The notes beneath the pieces are model-generated. The model worked only from the letters and a program-made list of their open reading frames with translations. It ran no database searches and was not told the DNA's origin. The translations under genes and the position numbers were made by a program. Below are positions 6,977 through 14,286 of a stretch of 20,373 nucleotides of DNA, piece after piece (position 1 is the first letter of the stretch; every line of letters begins with the position of its first letter). This DNA is from Saprospiraceae bacterium (GTDB taxonomy: Bacteria; Bacteroidota; Bacteroidia; Chitinophagales; Saprospiraceae), in assembly GCA_013002625.1 (NCBI GenBank), contig JABDJE010000206.1:1-20373 (forward strand), written 5' to 3'.

Positions 6977-8968
6977 ATGAGCGATAAAAAAGAAGATAAA
7001 AATCCTAAAAAAGTAGGCCTGAATTCGTACTGGATTTATGGGATCATCATTTTTCTCTTTTTGGCTGCCAATGTGGTAACATTAATTAATAGTAAAACCA
7101 CAGTAATCACCCAATCTGAGTTTGAGACCATGGCTGAAAAAGGTCATATTGACAAAGCCGTAGTAATTAATAACAGACTTGTCAGAGTCCATGTCAAAAA
7201 GGATGCATTGGACAGTTATCCTGATGTAAAGGAAAACAAGTTCAATGTTCAGCAACCCCATTTTACCTTTAAGGTCGGTGTGATTGAAACATTTGATCAA
7301 AAGATCCGAGAGATCAATAATAATCTGGATGGCAAGGACAAACTCAAGATATACTACGAAGATGAAGATAATATCTGGGGTGCTGTGCTGAGTTGGGTTA
7401 TCCCATTGGTGCTGATCCTTGGTTTATGGATATTCTTTATGCGTAGGGTTGGATCCGGCGCTGGAGGCCCCGGTGCCCAAATATTCAATATCGGAAAATC
7501 CAAGGCTACATTATTCGATAACAATGCTGAAGTATCGGTCACGTTTAAGGATGTCGCTGGTCTCGAAGAAGCAAAAGAAGAGGTTATGGAAGTCGTCGAC
7601 TTTCTGAAGACGCCTAAAAAATATACCTCGCTGGGTGGTAAGATCCCCAAAGGAGTTTTGTTGGTAGGCCCTCCGGGTACCGGTAAAACACTCCTTGCAA
7701 AAGCTGTTGCTGGTGAAGCGGGTGTTCCTTTCTTTTCGATTTCAGGTAGTGATTTTGTTGAGATGTTTGTTGGTGTGGGTGCTTCGCGTGTGCGAGACCT
7801 ATTCAAACAGGCAAGAGAAAAAGCACCATGTATTGTCTTTATTGATGAAATAGACGCTATTGGTAGGGCGCGTGGTAAAAGCGCAATTCAGGGCGGTAAC
7901 GATGAGCGTGAAAACACACTTAACCAGTTGTTGGTTGAAATGGACGGTTTCTCTACCGATAAGGGTGTGATTTTAATGGCGGCTACTAACCGACCCGATA
8001 TATTGGATAATGCCTTATTGCGACCAGGTCGATTTGACAGACAAATTGGTATCGATCGTCCTGACCTCAAAGGGCGTGAAGCTATTTTCAAGGTACATCT
8101 TAAAAACATAAAAAATTCTACTGAAGTAAATCCACATAACCTTGCTGAAATGACACCGGGTTTTGCTGGTGCTGATATTGCAAATGTGTGTAACGAAGCG
8201 GCACTGGTCGCTGCGCGTCGTAATAAAAAGTCCGTTGAAATGGATGACTTCAATTATGCACTTGACAGAGTGATCGGTGGACTTGAAAAGAAAAATAAAA
8301 TCATTTCACCTAAAGAAAAAGAAATCATTGCATTCCATGAGGCAGGTCACGCTATTTGTGGTTGGTATCTCGAGCATGCATCTCCTTTAGTGAAAGTAAC
8401 CATCGTGCCCCGTGGCATCGGAACATTGGGTTACGCCCAGTACTTGCCAAAAGAAGAATATATTACGCGCACCGAACAGTTGAAAGACAGAATGACCATG
8501 ACACTCGGAGGTCGCGCTGCTGAAAAGATTGTCTTTGATAAGATTTCTACGGGTGCTCAGAATGATTTGGACCAGGTAACTAAAATGGGTTACTCCATGA
8601 TTTCCGTCTTCGGAATGAATGACAAGGTTGGAAATGTTTCATTTTACGGAATGTCCCAAGACAGTTTTAACAAACCCTATTCAGATGAGACAGCCAAACT
8701 AATTGACAACGAAGTACGCAATCTAATCGATGAACAATATGTGCGCGCACAAAACTTATTGAAAGAACGTCGCAAAGAACTCAATATCCTTGCAAAGCAA
8801 TTGCTTGAAAAAGAGGTTCTCCTTAAGTCAGATGTTGAAAAACTGATTGGACCTCGACCTTTCTCAGATAAAGATGAATATACCATCGAAATGAATGGGG
8901 AGGGCGATACCAAATACAAGGAATTGTTTGAGGATGAGAACGCCGCAGAACAGAGTGTGGAAGAATAG
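6977..8968 (+). CDS. ftsH: ATP-dependent zinc metalloprotease FtsH
   Basis: A membrane-anchored AAA+ protease that extracts and degrades misfolded membrane proteins and short-lived regulators. The 663 residues show, in order: a cytoplasmic N-terminus, TM1 (about 18-38), a periplasmic domain (about 40-135), TM2 (about 137-156), the AAA module with Walker A GPPGTGKT (231-238), Walker B DEID (290-293) and the second region of homology (TNRPDILDNALLRPGRFDR), and the M41 protease domain with the zinc motif HEAGH (454-458). The acidic C-terminal tail is usual. Length is typical. It is second in an rsfS-ftsH unit. Its 3' side leads into a GC-rich hairpin and then a 44-bp tandem repeat array. Confidence 0.98.
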   Translation: MSDKKEDKNPKKVGLNSYWIYGIIIFLFLAANVVTLINSKTTVITQSEFETMAEKGHIDKAVVINNRLVRVHVKKDALDSYPDVKENKFNVQQPHFTFKVGVIETFDQKIREINNNLDGKDKLKIYYEDEDNIWGAVLSWVIPLVLILGLWIFFMRRVGSGAGGPGAQIFNIGKSKATLFDNNAEVSVTFKDVAGLEEAKEEVMEVVDFLKTPKKYTSLGGKIPKGVLLVGPPGTGKTLLAKAVAGEAGVPFFSISGSDFVEMFVGVGASRVRDLFKQAREKAPCIVFIDEIDAIGRARGKSAIQGGNDERENTLNQLLVEMDGFSTDKGVILMAATNRPDILDNALLRPGRFDRQIGIDRPDLKGREAIFKVHLKNIKNSTEVNPHNLAEMTPGFAGADIANVCNEAALVAARRNKKSVEMDDFNYALDRVIGGLEKKNKIISPKEKEIIAFHEAGHAICGWYLEHASPLVKVTIVPRGIGTLGYAQYLPKEEYITRTEQLKDRMTMTLGGRAAEKIVFDKISTGAQNDLDQVTKMGYSMISVFGMNDKVGNVSFYGMSQDSFNKPYSDETAKLIDNEVRNLIDEQYVRAQNLLKERRKELNILAKQLLEKEVLLKSDVEKLIGPRPFSDKDEYTIEMNGEGDTKYKELFEDENAAEQSVEE

Positions 8969-8989
8969 CGCTGCTGCCTAAGGCCAGCG
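8969..8989 (+). other. GC-rich hairpin immediately after the ftsH stop
   Basis: CGCTG-CT-GCC-TAA-GGC-CAGCG can fold into an 8-bp stem with a two-base bulge, starting at the first base after the stop. No T-run follows, so it is not a standard terminator. It stands out in composition from the AT-rich repeats that follow. Confidence 0.3.
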
Positions 8990-9009
8990 GGCGGGTAATA
9001 AGGTTAAAG

Positions 9010-9205
9010 CAATTAGGACTACGTTTAAACCGAAGCAAAAGTAGCTTTTGGGAGGATTAGGATTAAGTTTGAACCGAAACAAAAATAGCTTTGGGGAGGA
9101 TTAGGATTAAGTTTGAATCGAAACAAAAGTAGCTTTGGAGAGGATTGGGATTAAGTTTGAACCGAAACAAAAGTAGTTTTTGGGAGGATTGGGATTAAGT
9201 TTGAA
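9010..9205. repeat. 44-bp direct tandem repeat, 4.5 copies, downstream of ftsH
   Basis: Units at 9010-9053, 9054-9097, 9098-9141 and 9142-9185, plus a partial unit at 9186-9205. The core reads GGATTAGGATTAAGTTTGAA, followed by (C/T)CGAAACAAAAGTAGCTTT and a G/A-rich end. By eye, neighbouring units 2-4 differ at 3-5 positions and the first unit at about 8, so the copy nearest ftsH is the most diverged. The period is not a multiple of three and no reading frame is kept, so the array is non-coding. The partial last unit runs directly into a palindrome. There are no spacers, so it is not a CRISPR. Confidence 0.92.
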
Positions 9206-9219
9206 ACTTAATCCCAATC
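9187..9219. terminator. Perfect palindrome closing the repeat array; probable bidirectional terminator
   Basis: A 16-base arm GATTGGGATTAAGTTT, one central G, then its exact reverse complement. Pairing can extend outward to about 9182/9224 using G-U pairs. A T-rich tract (TTCTTTC) follows on the plus strand. It lies between the convergent ftsH and response-regulator genes and is built from the start of the last repeat unit. The minus-strand side has no T-run, so termination in that direction is less certain. Confidence 0.6.
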
Positions 9220-9245
9220 TTCTTTCAATTCAATAGTGATCTTTA

Positions 9246-9977
9246 TTATTCAACCACTTCTACAGATCGATCAATGAGTCTAAATCCATTTCCATGGATA
9301 TTGACGATTTCAAGTTTTTCGTCCTTACTCAAATATTTTCTAAGCTTTGTTACAAATACATCCATGCTGCGTGCTGTAAAGTAATTGTCTTCGCCCCATA
9401 TTTTAGTCAATGCAAGAGATCTTGGCAGAACATCATTTTTGTGAATACAAAACAGGCGTAGAAGGTGTGCTTCTTTAGGAGACAATTGTTCTTTATGTTT
9501 TTCCTGCCCATCATCATACGTCAGAATCCTGAGCGGATAGTTAAAGTGGAAGTTTGCCAAAGTAAACTCTTTGATATCTTCTTCTGGTGCAACCCTCGTT
9601 CCAGATCTTCTTAATATCGCTTGTACCCTTAATAACAACTCTTCACTGTTGAAAGGCTTTGTGATATAATCATCTGCACCTATTTTAAATCCCTCTAATA
9701 CATCTTCCTTGAGCGACTTGGCGGTGAGGAAGATAATTGGAATATCCTTATCGCGTTCACGGATTTCTTTGGCCACTGTAAAGCCATCTTTCTTTGGCAT
9801 CATAACATCTAAAATGCATAGGTTAAAATTGCCTTTGTTGTACTTCATTAATCCTTCATCGCCGTCTTTTGCAAGTTCGACATCATATTCATGCATTTCC
9901 AAATAGGATTTCAATACATCTCCAAAGTTCTGATCATCTTCAACCAGTAAAATCTTCTGTGTCGTTGTTTCTGCCAT
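9246..9977 (-). CDS. OmpR/PhoB-family response regulator (RprY-like)
   Basis: 243 residues. The receiver domain (about 7-122) has the acidic pocket ED14-D15, phospho-acceptor D57 (LDVMMPKKDG), T85 and K107 (DDYITKPF). A winged-helix DNA-binding domain (about 137-235) follows, with LSPKEAHLLRLF and the recognition region SMDVFVTKLRKYL. All catalytic residues are present, so it should be phosphorylated by the kinase encoded directly upstream (stop-to-start gap 45 bp, same strand, kinase first). The pair resembles RprX/RprY of Bacteroides, whose regulon includes envelope and stress genes; the resemblance is from memory of the family and the targets here are unknown. Confidence 0.93.
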   Translation of the reverse strand: MAETTTQKILLVEDDQNFGDVLKSYLEMHEYDVELAKDGDEGLMKYNKGNFNLCILDVMMPKKDGFTVAKEIRERDKDIPIIFLTAKSLKEDVLEGFKIGADDYITKPFNSEELLLRVQAILRRSGTRVAPEEDIKEFTLANFHFNYPLRILTYDDGQEKHKEQLSPKEAHLLRLFCIHKNDVLPRSLALTKIWGEDNYFTARSMDVFVTKLRKYLSKDEKLEIVNIHGNGFRLIDRSVEVVE

Positions 9978-10022
9978 GTTGTTTTAAGGTTTTGTCTACT
10001 ATTTAGATGTAGATTTTAACAT

Positions 10023-11438
10023 TTAGTCACTAAATTTAAAAGGAAAAAATAAAGTAAAGGTGCTCCCTTTTCCAATTTCTGATTCAACTTGTATATTTCC
10101 CTTGTGTGCATTCATCAATGCTTTTACATAACTCAAGCCCAAACCAAAGCCTTTTACATCGTGTCTGTTGCCGGTATGTACCCTGTAAAACTTATCAAAA
10201 ATATGTTTCACAGATTCTTTGGTCATTCCAATTCCTTTATCACTTATTTCCACCATAACGCCTTCATTATAGTTCTCAGTTCGAATAGAAATTTGCGGAC
10301 TGTTGTTAGAATACTTCTCAGCGTTATCTAAAAGATTATGTACAATATTGGAGATATGTGTTAAATCTCCTTCTACCATAGGGTGCACTGCATTTAATTG
10401 CGTGTTCAAATAACCGTCTCTGTGTGTCACCTTCAGTCTTGCATTTTCAGAAGCCTGGAAAACCACATCATTCAGGTTAACATTGGTAAGTTTTAGGTCA
10501 AAATCCTTCTTATCAATCCTTGCCATTTGTAGCACCTTTTCAACCTGATTCAACATCCGCTTGTTTTCCTGCTTGATAATTGAGGCAAAACGCTTCACCT
10601 TATCAACGTTGCTGATCACGGTATCGTTGGTTATAGAGTCTGTTGCCAGAGAAATTGTAGCAATCGGTGTCTTAAACTCATGGGTCATATTGTTGATAAA
10701 GTCTGTCTTCATCTCCGAGACTTTCTTCTGACGAAAGATGACAAAGATGGTATAGGCAAAGCACAACAAAATAAGTGAGGTGAAAAGAAAGGAGCTCAAC
10801 ATTGATGGCAATACCGAGGCCCACAGCCATGATCTTTTACTTGGGAAAAAGATTTTTAAATACCCCGTGAGACTCTCTTCATCATTGAATAGCTGAACTT
10901 TATATTTTGAATCATATAGTCCCCTCGTGGCTCCAACGTAGGCAGGACTGGAATTACCTTCGACTTGCACTGCAAAATTTCCGTTTCGAATAACAAAATC
11001 ATTGTGCTTGTTGGAGTAGACGCCGTAATCAAATTTTAGACTGATCCCCTGGTCTTCAAGTTCTTCCTTAATATACCGGTCTAGGTTTTCCTTATTGATA
11101 TTTTCAAGTAAGCCCTCAGGGTCAATCGTTCTCAGGTTTTCTGCAAACTGGTGATAGGATTGGTCTTTGGAAAGCAAGCTAGAAATGAGTTTGGTGTTTT
11201 CAAAACTCAATTGTCGTTCCTTGTTTTTAAATGAGAGGTAGTTGTTTACAAAATCCTTGGTATCGGTGTCTTTTTGTAGGCGGGTTTTGACCTTGTTCAT
11301 GGCCATAACGACCTTGTCATCGAAGTTTTTCTCGTTAAGGTTTACCTGAGCTTTAATCCACACAAATTGTGTTACGCCGATCCCAAGCAAGGCCGCACTC
11401 ATGATGATTATTATAGCCCATATAATCTTCTTATTCAT
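10023..11438 (-). CDS. Sensor histidine kinase (RprX-like), two transmembrane segments
   Basis: 471 residues: TM1 (about 4-27), a periplasmic sensor region of about 175 residues with no family I recognise, TM2 (about 206-236), then directly the HisKA dimerisation domain with phospho-acceptor H253 (MTHEFKTP). The HATPase_c domain has the N box (N372, LLDNAEKYSNN), G1 box DKGIG (400-404) and G2 box GFGLGL (430-435). No HAMP domain separates TM2 from HisKA. It is first in a two-gene unit with the response regulator and divergent from the epimerase gene, with an 88-bp shared upstream region. Confidence 0.93.
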   Translation of the reverse strand: MNKKIIWAIIIIMSAALLGIGVTQFVWIKAQVNLNEKNFDDKVVMAMNKVKTRLQKDTDTKDFVNNYLSFKNKERQLSFENTKLISSLLSKDQSYHQFAENLRTIDPEGLLENINKENLDRYIKEELEDQGISLKFDYGVYSNKHNDFVIRNGNFAVQVEGNSSPAYVGATRGLYDSKYKVQLFNDEESLTGYLKIFFPSKRSWLWASVLPSMLSSFLFTSLILLCFAYTIFVIFRQKKVSEMKTDFINNMTHEFKTPIATISLATDSITNDTVISNVDKVKRFASIIKQENKRMLNQVEKVLQMARIDKKDFDLKLTNVNLNDVVFQASENARLKVTHRDGYLNTQLNAVHPMVEGDLTHISNIVHNLLDNAEKYSNNSPQISIRTENYNEGVMVEISDKGIGMTKESVKHIFDKFYRVHTGNRHDVKGFGLGLSYVKALMNAHKGNIQVESEIGKGSTFTLFFPFKFSD

Positions 11439-11444
11439 AGTAAT

Positions 11445-11449
11445 CCTCC
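11445..11449 (-). promoter_or_regulatory. Shine-Dalgarno-like GGAGG before the kinase ATG
   Basis: On the minus strand GGAGG stands 6 nt before the kinase ATG. Bacteroidota genes usually lack such sites, and I see no comparable one before the other genes here, so it is unusual for this window. Confidence 0.45.
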
Positions 11450-11526
11450 GATAAAATTAAGATTTCAAGCGCCCCATTGCATATCTTTAACTTAGTTTTA
11501 ACCGCGTTATCTAAATCCATCTTAAG

Positions 11527-11928
11527 ATGAAAAAAATAGAACATATTGGCATTGCTGTTAAGGACATTGATGAAAGCGAGGCTTTGTTTGAAGCACTTTT
11601 TGATGTTGCGCCCTACAAAAGAGAACTCGTAGAATCTCAAAATGTTTTGACTTCCTTCTTTAGGGTGGGTAATAATAAAATTGAATTGCTCCAGTCTACC
11701 ACGAAAGATGGTGTCATTAAAAAGTTTATCGATAAGAAAGGACCAGGGTTTCATCATATTGCTTTTGCGGTTACCGATATTCGGGCTGAGATGGCACGTC
11801 TACAAAAACAGGGTTTCCAATTATTAAATGAAAACCCTGTTGATGGCGCGGACAATAAAATTGTATGCTTCCTGCATCCTAAATCCTCAAACGGTATGCT
11901 TGTGGAATTGGTGCAAGAGAAAGCATAA
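11527..11928 (+). CDS. mce: Methylmalonyl-CoA epimerase
   Basis: Interconverts (R)- and (S)-methylmalonyl-CoA between methylmalonyl-CoA mutase and the propionyl/succinyl-CoA routes; cytoplasmic. The 133 residues are a full-length VOC (glyoxalase/bleomycin-resistance fold) protein with two beta-alpha-beta-beta-beta modules. Metal-ligand candidates are H6 (HIGIAV), H76/H77 (GFHHIAFAV) and E127 (GMLVELVQ). The motifs GPGFHHIAF and the PxxGADNKIVCFLHPKSSNGMLVELVQ end are typical of the epimerase rather than glyoxalase I. No mutase gene is nearby. Only two bases separate its stop from the stop of the convergent DUF937 gene. Confidence 0.92.
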   Translation: MKKIEHIGIAVKDIDESEALFEALFDVAPYKRELVESQNVLTSFFRVGNNKIELLQSTTKDGVIKKFIDKKGPGFHHIAFAVTDIRAEMARLQKQGFQLLNENPVDGADNKIVCFLHPKSSNGMLVELVQEKA

Positions 11929-11930
11929 GC

Positions 11931-12545
11931 TCATCGCTTGAGAAAATTGCCCAATACCTTTAAGCCAATGTTTGCTACATCATCCATCATGGATCCATCA
12001 CCATCCTGATCTAACAATTTGGTAAAAATATCGGCTCCCTCGTTTTTCTCTTGGTAAACCTTCTGAGATCTTCCAAGGTATTCTCTTAGTCCGTCGTTAT
12101 CCATTTGCTTTTGCTTCTTATAACGTCCTAGAACGCCCAAAACCATAGGTGCCATTTTAATTAACATCCCCATGCTCTGGTTCTTATCCAGGCCGCTCAT
12201 TTGAGAAAGCATGTCTATAGCATTGTTCTGTTTTCCTCCTAGAACATGACCTAAAATGCCTGCACCATTCAGCATTTTTTGGTTTTGTGGTTGCGCTCGT
12301 CCTGACAAAAATCCCATAAGGTCATCAAGTAAAGATCCGTCGTGATCTCGATCAAGAGCACCTGCTAAACCACTTAAAGCATTATCGTCTTTTGTAGCAT
12401 TTTTTGCTACCGCTGACATCAATACGGATAGGGCCGCGTTTGCCGCAACGCTTGTTTTTTTGCTATCACCAATATTAAGCTGGTTGTTCATTCCGTTTAA
12501 TACTCCGTCGGATAGCTGCCACTGTAATAAATCCATTAAATCCAT
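11931..12545 (-). CDS. DUF937-family protein with EF-hand-like acidic loops
   Basis: 204 residues, no signal peptide, rich in Met, Gly, Leu and Asp. The N-terminus (MDLMDLLQWQLSDGVL) and the repeating Ala/Gly/Leu helices fit the DUF937 (YidB-like) family, whose function is not established. Two acidic loops look like calcium-binding loops: DRDHDGSLLDDL (65-76) and DQDGDGSMMDDV (179-190). Both have D at positions 1, 3 and 5 and G at 6, but lack the canonical Glu at 12. They bracket a helical core (about 90-160) containing GAGILGHVLGG. The protein is probably cytoplasmic. It is convergent with mce and divergent from the glucosaminidase gene. Confidence 0.75.
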   Translation of the reverse strand: MDLMDLLQWQLSDGVLNGMNNQLNIGDSKKTSVAANAALSVLMSAVAKNATKDDNALSGLAGALDRDHDGSLLDDLMGFLSGRAQPQNQKMLNGAGILGHVLGGKQNNAIDMLSQMSGLDKNQSMGMLIKMAPMVLGVLGRYKKQKQMDNDGLREYLGRSQKVYQEKNEGADIFTKLLDQDGDGSMMDDVANIGLKVLGNFLKR

Positions 12546-12566
12546 AAATCGATAAAATTTTTAGTA

Positions 12567-12588
12567 AGGCACTGTTTTTGCAGTGCTT
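12567..12588. other. Inverted repeat between divergent DUF937 and glucosaminidase genes
   Basis: GCACTG (12569-12574), loop TTTTTG, CAGTGC (12581-12586), extendable by G-U and A-T pairs. It sits in the 67-bp gap between the two starts, so it may be an operator or a leader hairpin; no TAnnTTTG box is seen on either side. Confidence 0.35.
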
Positions 12589-12612
12589 ATAAATAATAAA
12601 AAAACTTAATAT

Positions 12613-13548
12613 ATGATTAGGATGATTGTTATCGGCATTTCAATAATGTCGGTATTGGTTTCGTTTAAGGAGGATCCCAGTATCACATATATTTCGCAAT
12701 ATAAACAAATTGCTGTTGCTGAAATGCACAGAACAGGGATACCTGCCAGCATAAAGATGGCGCAGGCTTTGTTAGAGTCGGGCGCAGGTAGATCCAGTTT
12801 GGCAAGTAAGGCCAACAATCACTTTGGTATCAAGTGCGGCGGCAGATGGAGCGGAGGTACCTATTACCTTCATGATGATGATTACAACAAAAAGGGGGAA
12901 CTTATTAAAAGTTGTTTCAGGCACTTTAATTCCCCAGAGCATTCTTTTGTTGCGCACAGTGAATTTCTAGCTACTCAAAACAGATATTCTTTTCTGTTCG
13001 ACTTTGATTCCCGGGATTACCGCGCTTGGGCCAATGGTCTTAAAAAGGCGGGATATGCCACGGATAAAAAATACCCTCAGAAGCTGATCAATATTATTGA
13101 AAAGTATCAACTCTACTTATTGGATGATCTATTGGCAGGAGAAGAAATGAATTTGCTGGCTTATCAGGAAGGACTCAATACAGCAAAGAACAATAAGCGC
13201 GTACAGGTAAATGATAAAGCGTATTTTGAATATCCTGGTGCCATAGCTTCAAATGAAACAGCTGGCTCCAATTCAACAACCCGCCAGTCTCGTAAGAAAA
13301 ATCACATTCAAAACGAAGAGACCATCTACCACATAGTTGGTTTTGATGAATCTCTTTCAGACATAGCGCGATTTTACGACCTGGAAGAAAAGGGACTGCG
13401 TCTGAGAAATCGTATGCCGAAGGACGCCAAGCCTCTGCCTGGAGAAAAAATATTTCTAAGAAAAAAGGTGCATATAAACAAACGACCCGACTACATAAGA
13501 AATGAGGCTGCTGATGATATTGCTGCAGCTGATGATTTCATATTTTAA
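12613..13548 (+). CDS. Exported glucosaminidase (GH73-like) with C-terminal LysM-like domain
   Basis: A peptidoglycan hydrolase expected to cut the N-acetylglucosamine linkage. The 311 residues begin with a hydrophobic segment (about 4-18) that lacks a clear AxA cleavage site, so it may be an N-terminal anchor. The catalytic domain spans about 26-180: QALLESGAGRSSLASKANNHFGIKC with probable catalytic Glu55, then the YYLHDDDY...FRHFNSPEHSFVAHSEFL block and the NGLKKAGYATDKKYPQKLI motif of FlgJ-type glucosaminidases. A LysM-like domain (about 236-285, IYHIVGFDESLSDIARFYDL...PLPGEKIFL) should bind glycan. The linker (about 190-235) is low complexity and Asn/Ser/Lys rich. The next gene starts 15 bp later, so the two may be co-transcribed. 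Confidence 0.88.
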   Translation: MIRMIVIGISIMSVLVSFKEDPSITYISQYKQIAVAEMHRTGIPASIKMAQALLESGAGRSSLASKANNHFGIKCGGRWSGGTYYLHDDDYNKKGELIKSCFRHFNSPEHSFVAHSEFLATQNRYSFLFDFDSRDYRAWANGLKKAGYATDKKYPQKLINIIEKYQLYLLDDLLAGEEMNLLAYQEGLNTAKNNKRVQVNDKAYFEYPGAIASNETAGSNSTTRQSRKKNHIQNEETIYHIVGFDESLSDIARFYDLEEKGLRLRNRMPKDAKPLPGEKIFLRKKVHINKRPDYIRNEAADDIAAADDFIF

Positions 13549-13563
13549 TTCTACTTTCGTAAT

Positions 13564-14286
13564 ATGAAGAAGTTATTATTGTTGTGTGTCACCCTTTTAG
13601 CCTTTAGTACAAGTAAGCTCTTATCTCAGGATGCAGGATTCTACTTTGGCCCTAAAGCCGGGCTTACAATTGGAATGCAGAACTGGAATCAATCCGAAAG
13701 AGACCCCCTGCTAAGTTATCATGGTGCTTTATTTATGGAGTCTATTGACACCGATTACCGGGGATCCCTTTTCGCGCAAATTGGTTACCACACAAGAGGA
13801 AGTTCTATAAGGGTCTTCAATATCAACAATGGTATCGCTTTCAATGATGGCTACAAGTTCAGAAACCTGTCTTTAATGCTTGGCGCAAAAAAACGCATCC
13901 GTACTGAAAAATTTTCAGTGCCGTATTATTTCTTTGGTGTTCGGCTTGAATATAATGTTTCAAACAACCTCGAAGACATTCAGGAGCGGTTTGCGCTTTC
14001 GCCATCTGTCGCATTTTATCCTACGCCATTTTTTGTTAACAAATGGGTTTATGGTGCTTCAATAGGCGGTGGCATAGAGTTTTTGGGATCTGCGTATGTT
14101 CAGCCTACGATAGAGTTTACAATTAGTCCTGATCTTTCATTTCAATACAATTCTCCTGTTATTCCAAATGTTGTCAGCCCTTTTAATGGTCAACTGATAA
14201 GTATTCCTGAACGTACTATTCGAAATGTAACATTTGAAGTGTCTTTCGTAGTCCGATTTTTGAGAGAGGTTATCTATATAGACTAA
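13564..14286 (+). CDS. Outer-membrane beta-barrel protein (PorT-like size), function unknown
   Basis: 240 residues with a signal peptide (about 1-21, ending LLSQD) followed by alternating aromatic/small-residue beta strands: GFYFGPKAGLTIG, GSLFAQIGYHTRG, YYFFGVRLEYN, GASIGGGIEFLG, and a final strand TFEVSFVVRFL. The opening GPKAGL and the length fit the broad group of small outer-membrane beta-barrels annotated PorT-like in Bacteroidota, but I see nothing that proves it is the type IX component. It starts 15 bp after the glucosaminidase stop. Its stop codon overlaps that of the convergent next gene. I do not recognise a specific function. Confidence 0.75.
   Translation: MKKLLLLCVTLLAFSTSKLLSQDAGFYFGPKAGLTIGMQNWNQSERDPLLSYHGALFMESIDTDYRGSLFAQIGYHTRGSSIRVFNINNGIAFNDGYKFRNLSLMLGAKKRIRTEKFSVPYYFFGVRLEYNVSNNLEDIQERFALSPSVAFYPTPFFVNKWVYGASIGGGIEFLGSAYVQPTIEFTISPDLSFQYNSPVIPNVVSPFNGQLISIPERTIRNVTFEVSFVVRFLREVIYID

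Noticed and set aside
7354..7806. 150-residue antisense reading frame inside ftsH
   Set aside because: It is opposite the highly conserved AAA coding sequence, has no family features and is Ser/Pro/Thr-rich as antisense frames often are.
9064..9203. Series of promoters: each repeat unit contains TAAGTTTG, which fits the -7 consensus
   Set aside because: No TTG at -33 spacing, no gene downstream on that strand, and the match recurs only because the unit is repeated.
9010..9205. CRISPR array
   Set aside because: The units abut directly with no unique spacers, and no cas genes are present.
9999..10017. TCTAC-N9-GTAGA inverted repeat between kinase and regulator genes
   Set aside because: Only five pairs with a large loop in AT-rich DNA; could easily be chance.
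13552..13559. TACTTTCG as a -7 box giving a leaderless mRNA for the beta-barrel gene
   Set aside because: One mismatch to the consensus, no -33 element, and the gene probably reads through from the glucosaminidase gene 15 bp upstream.
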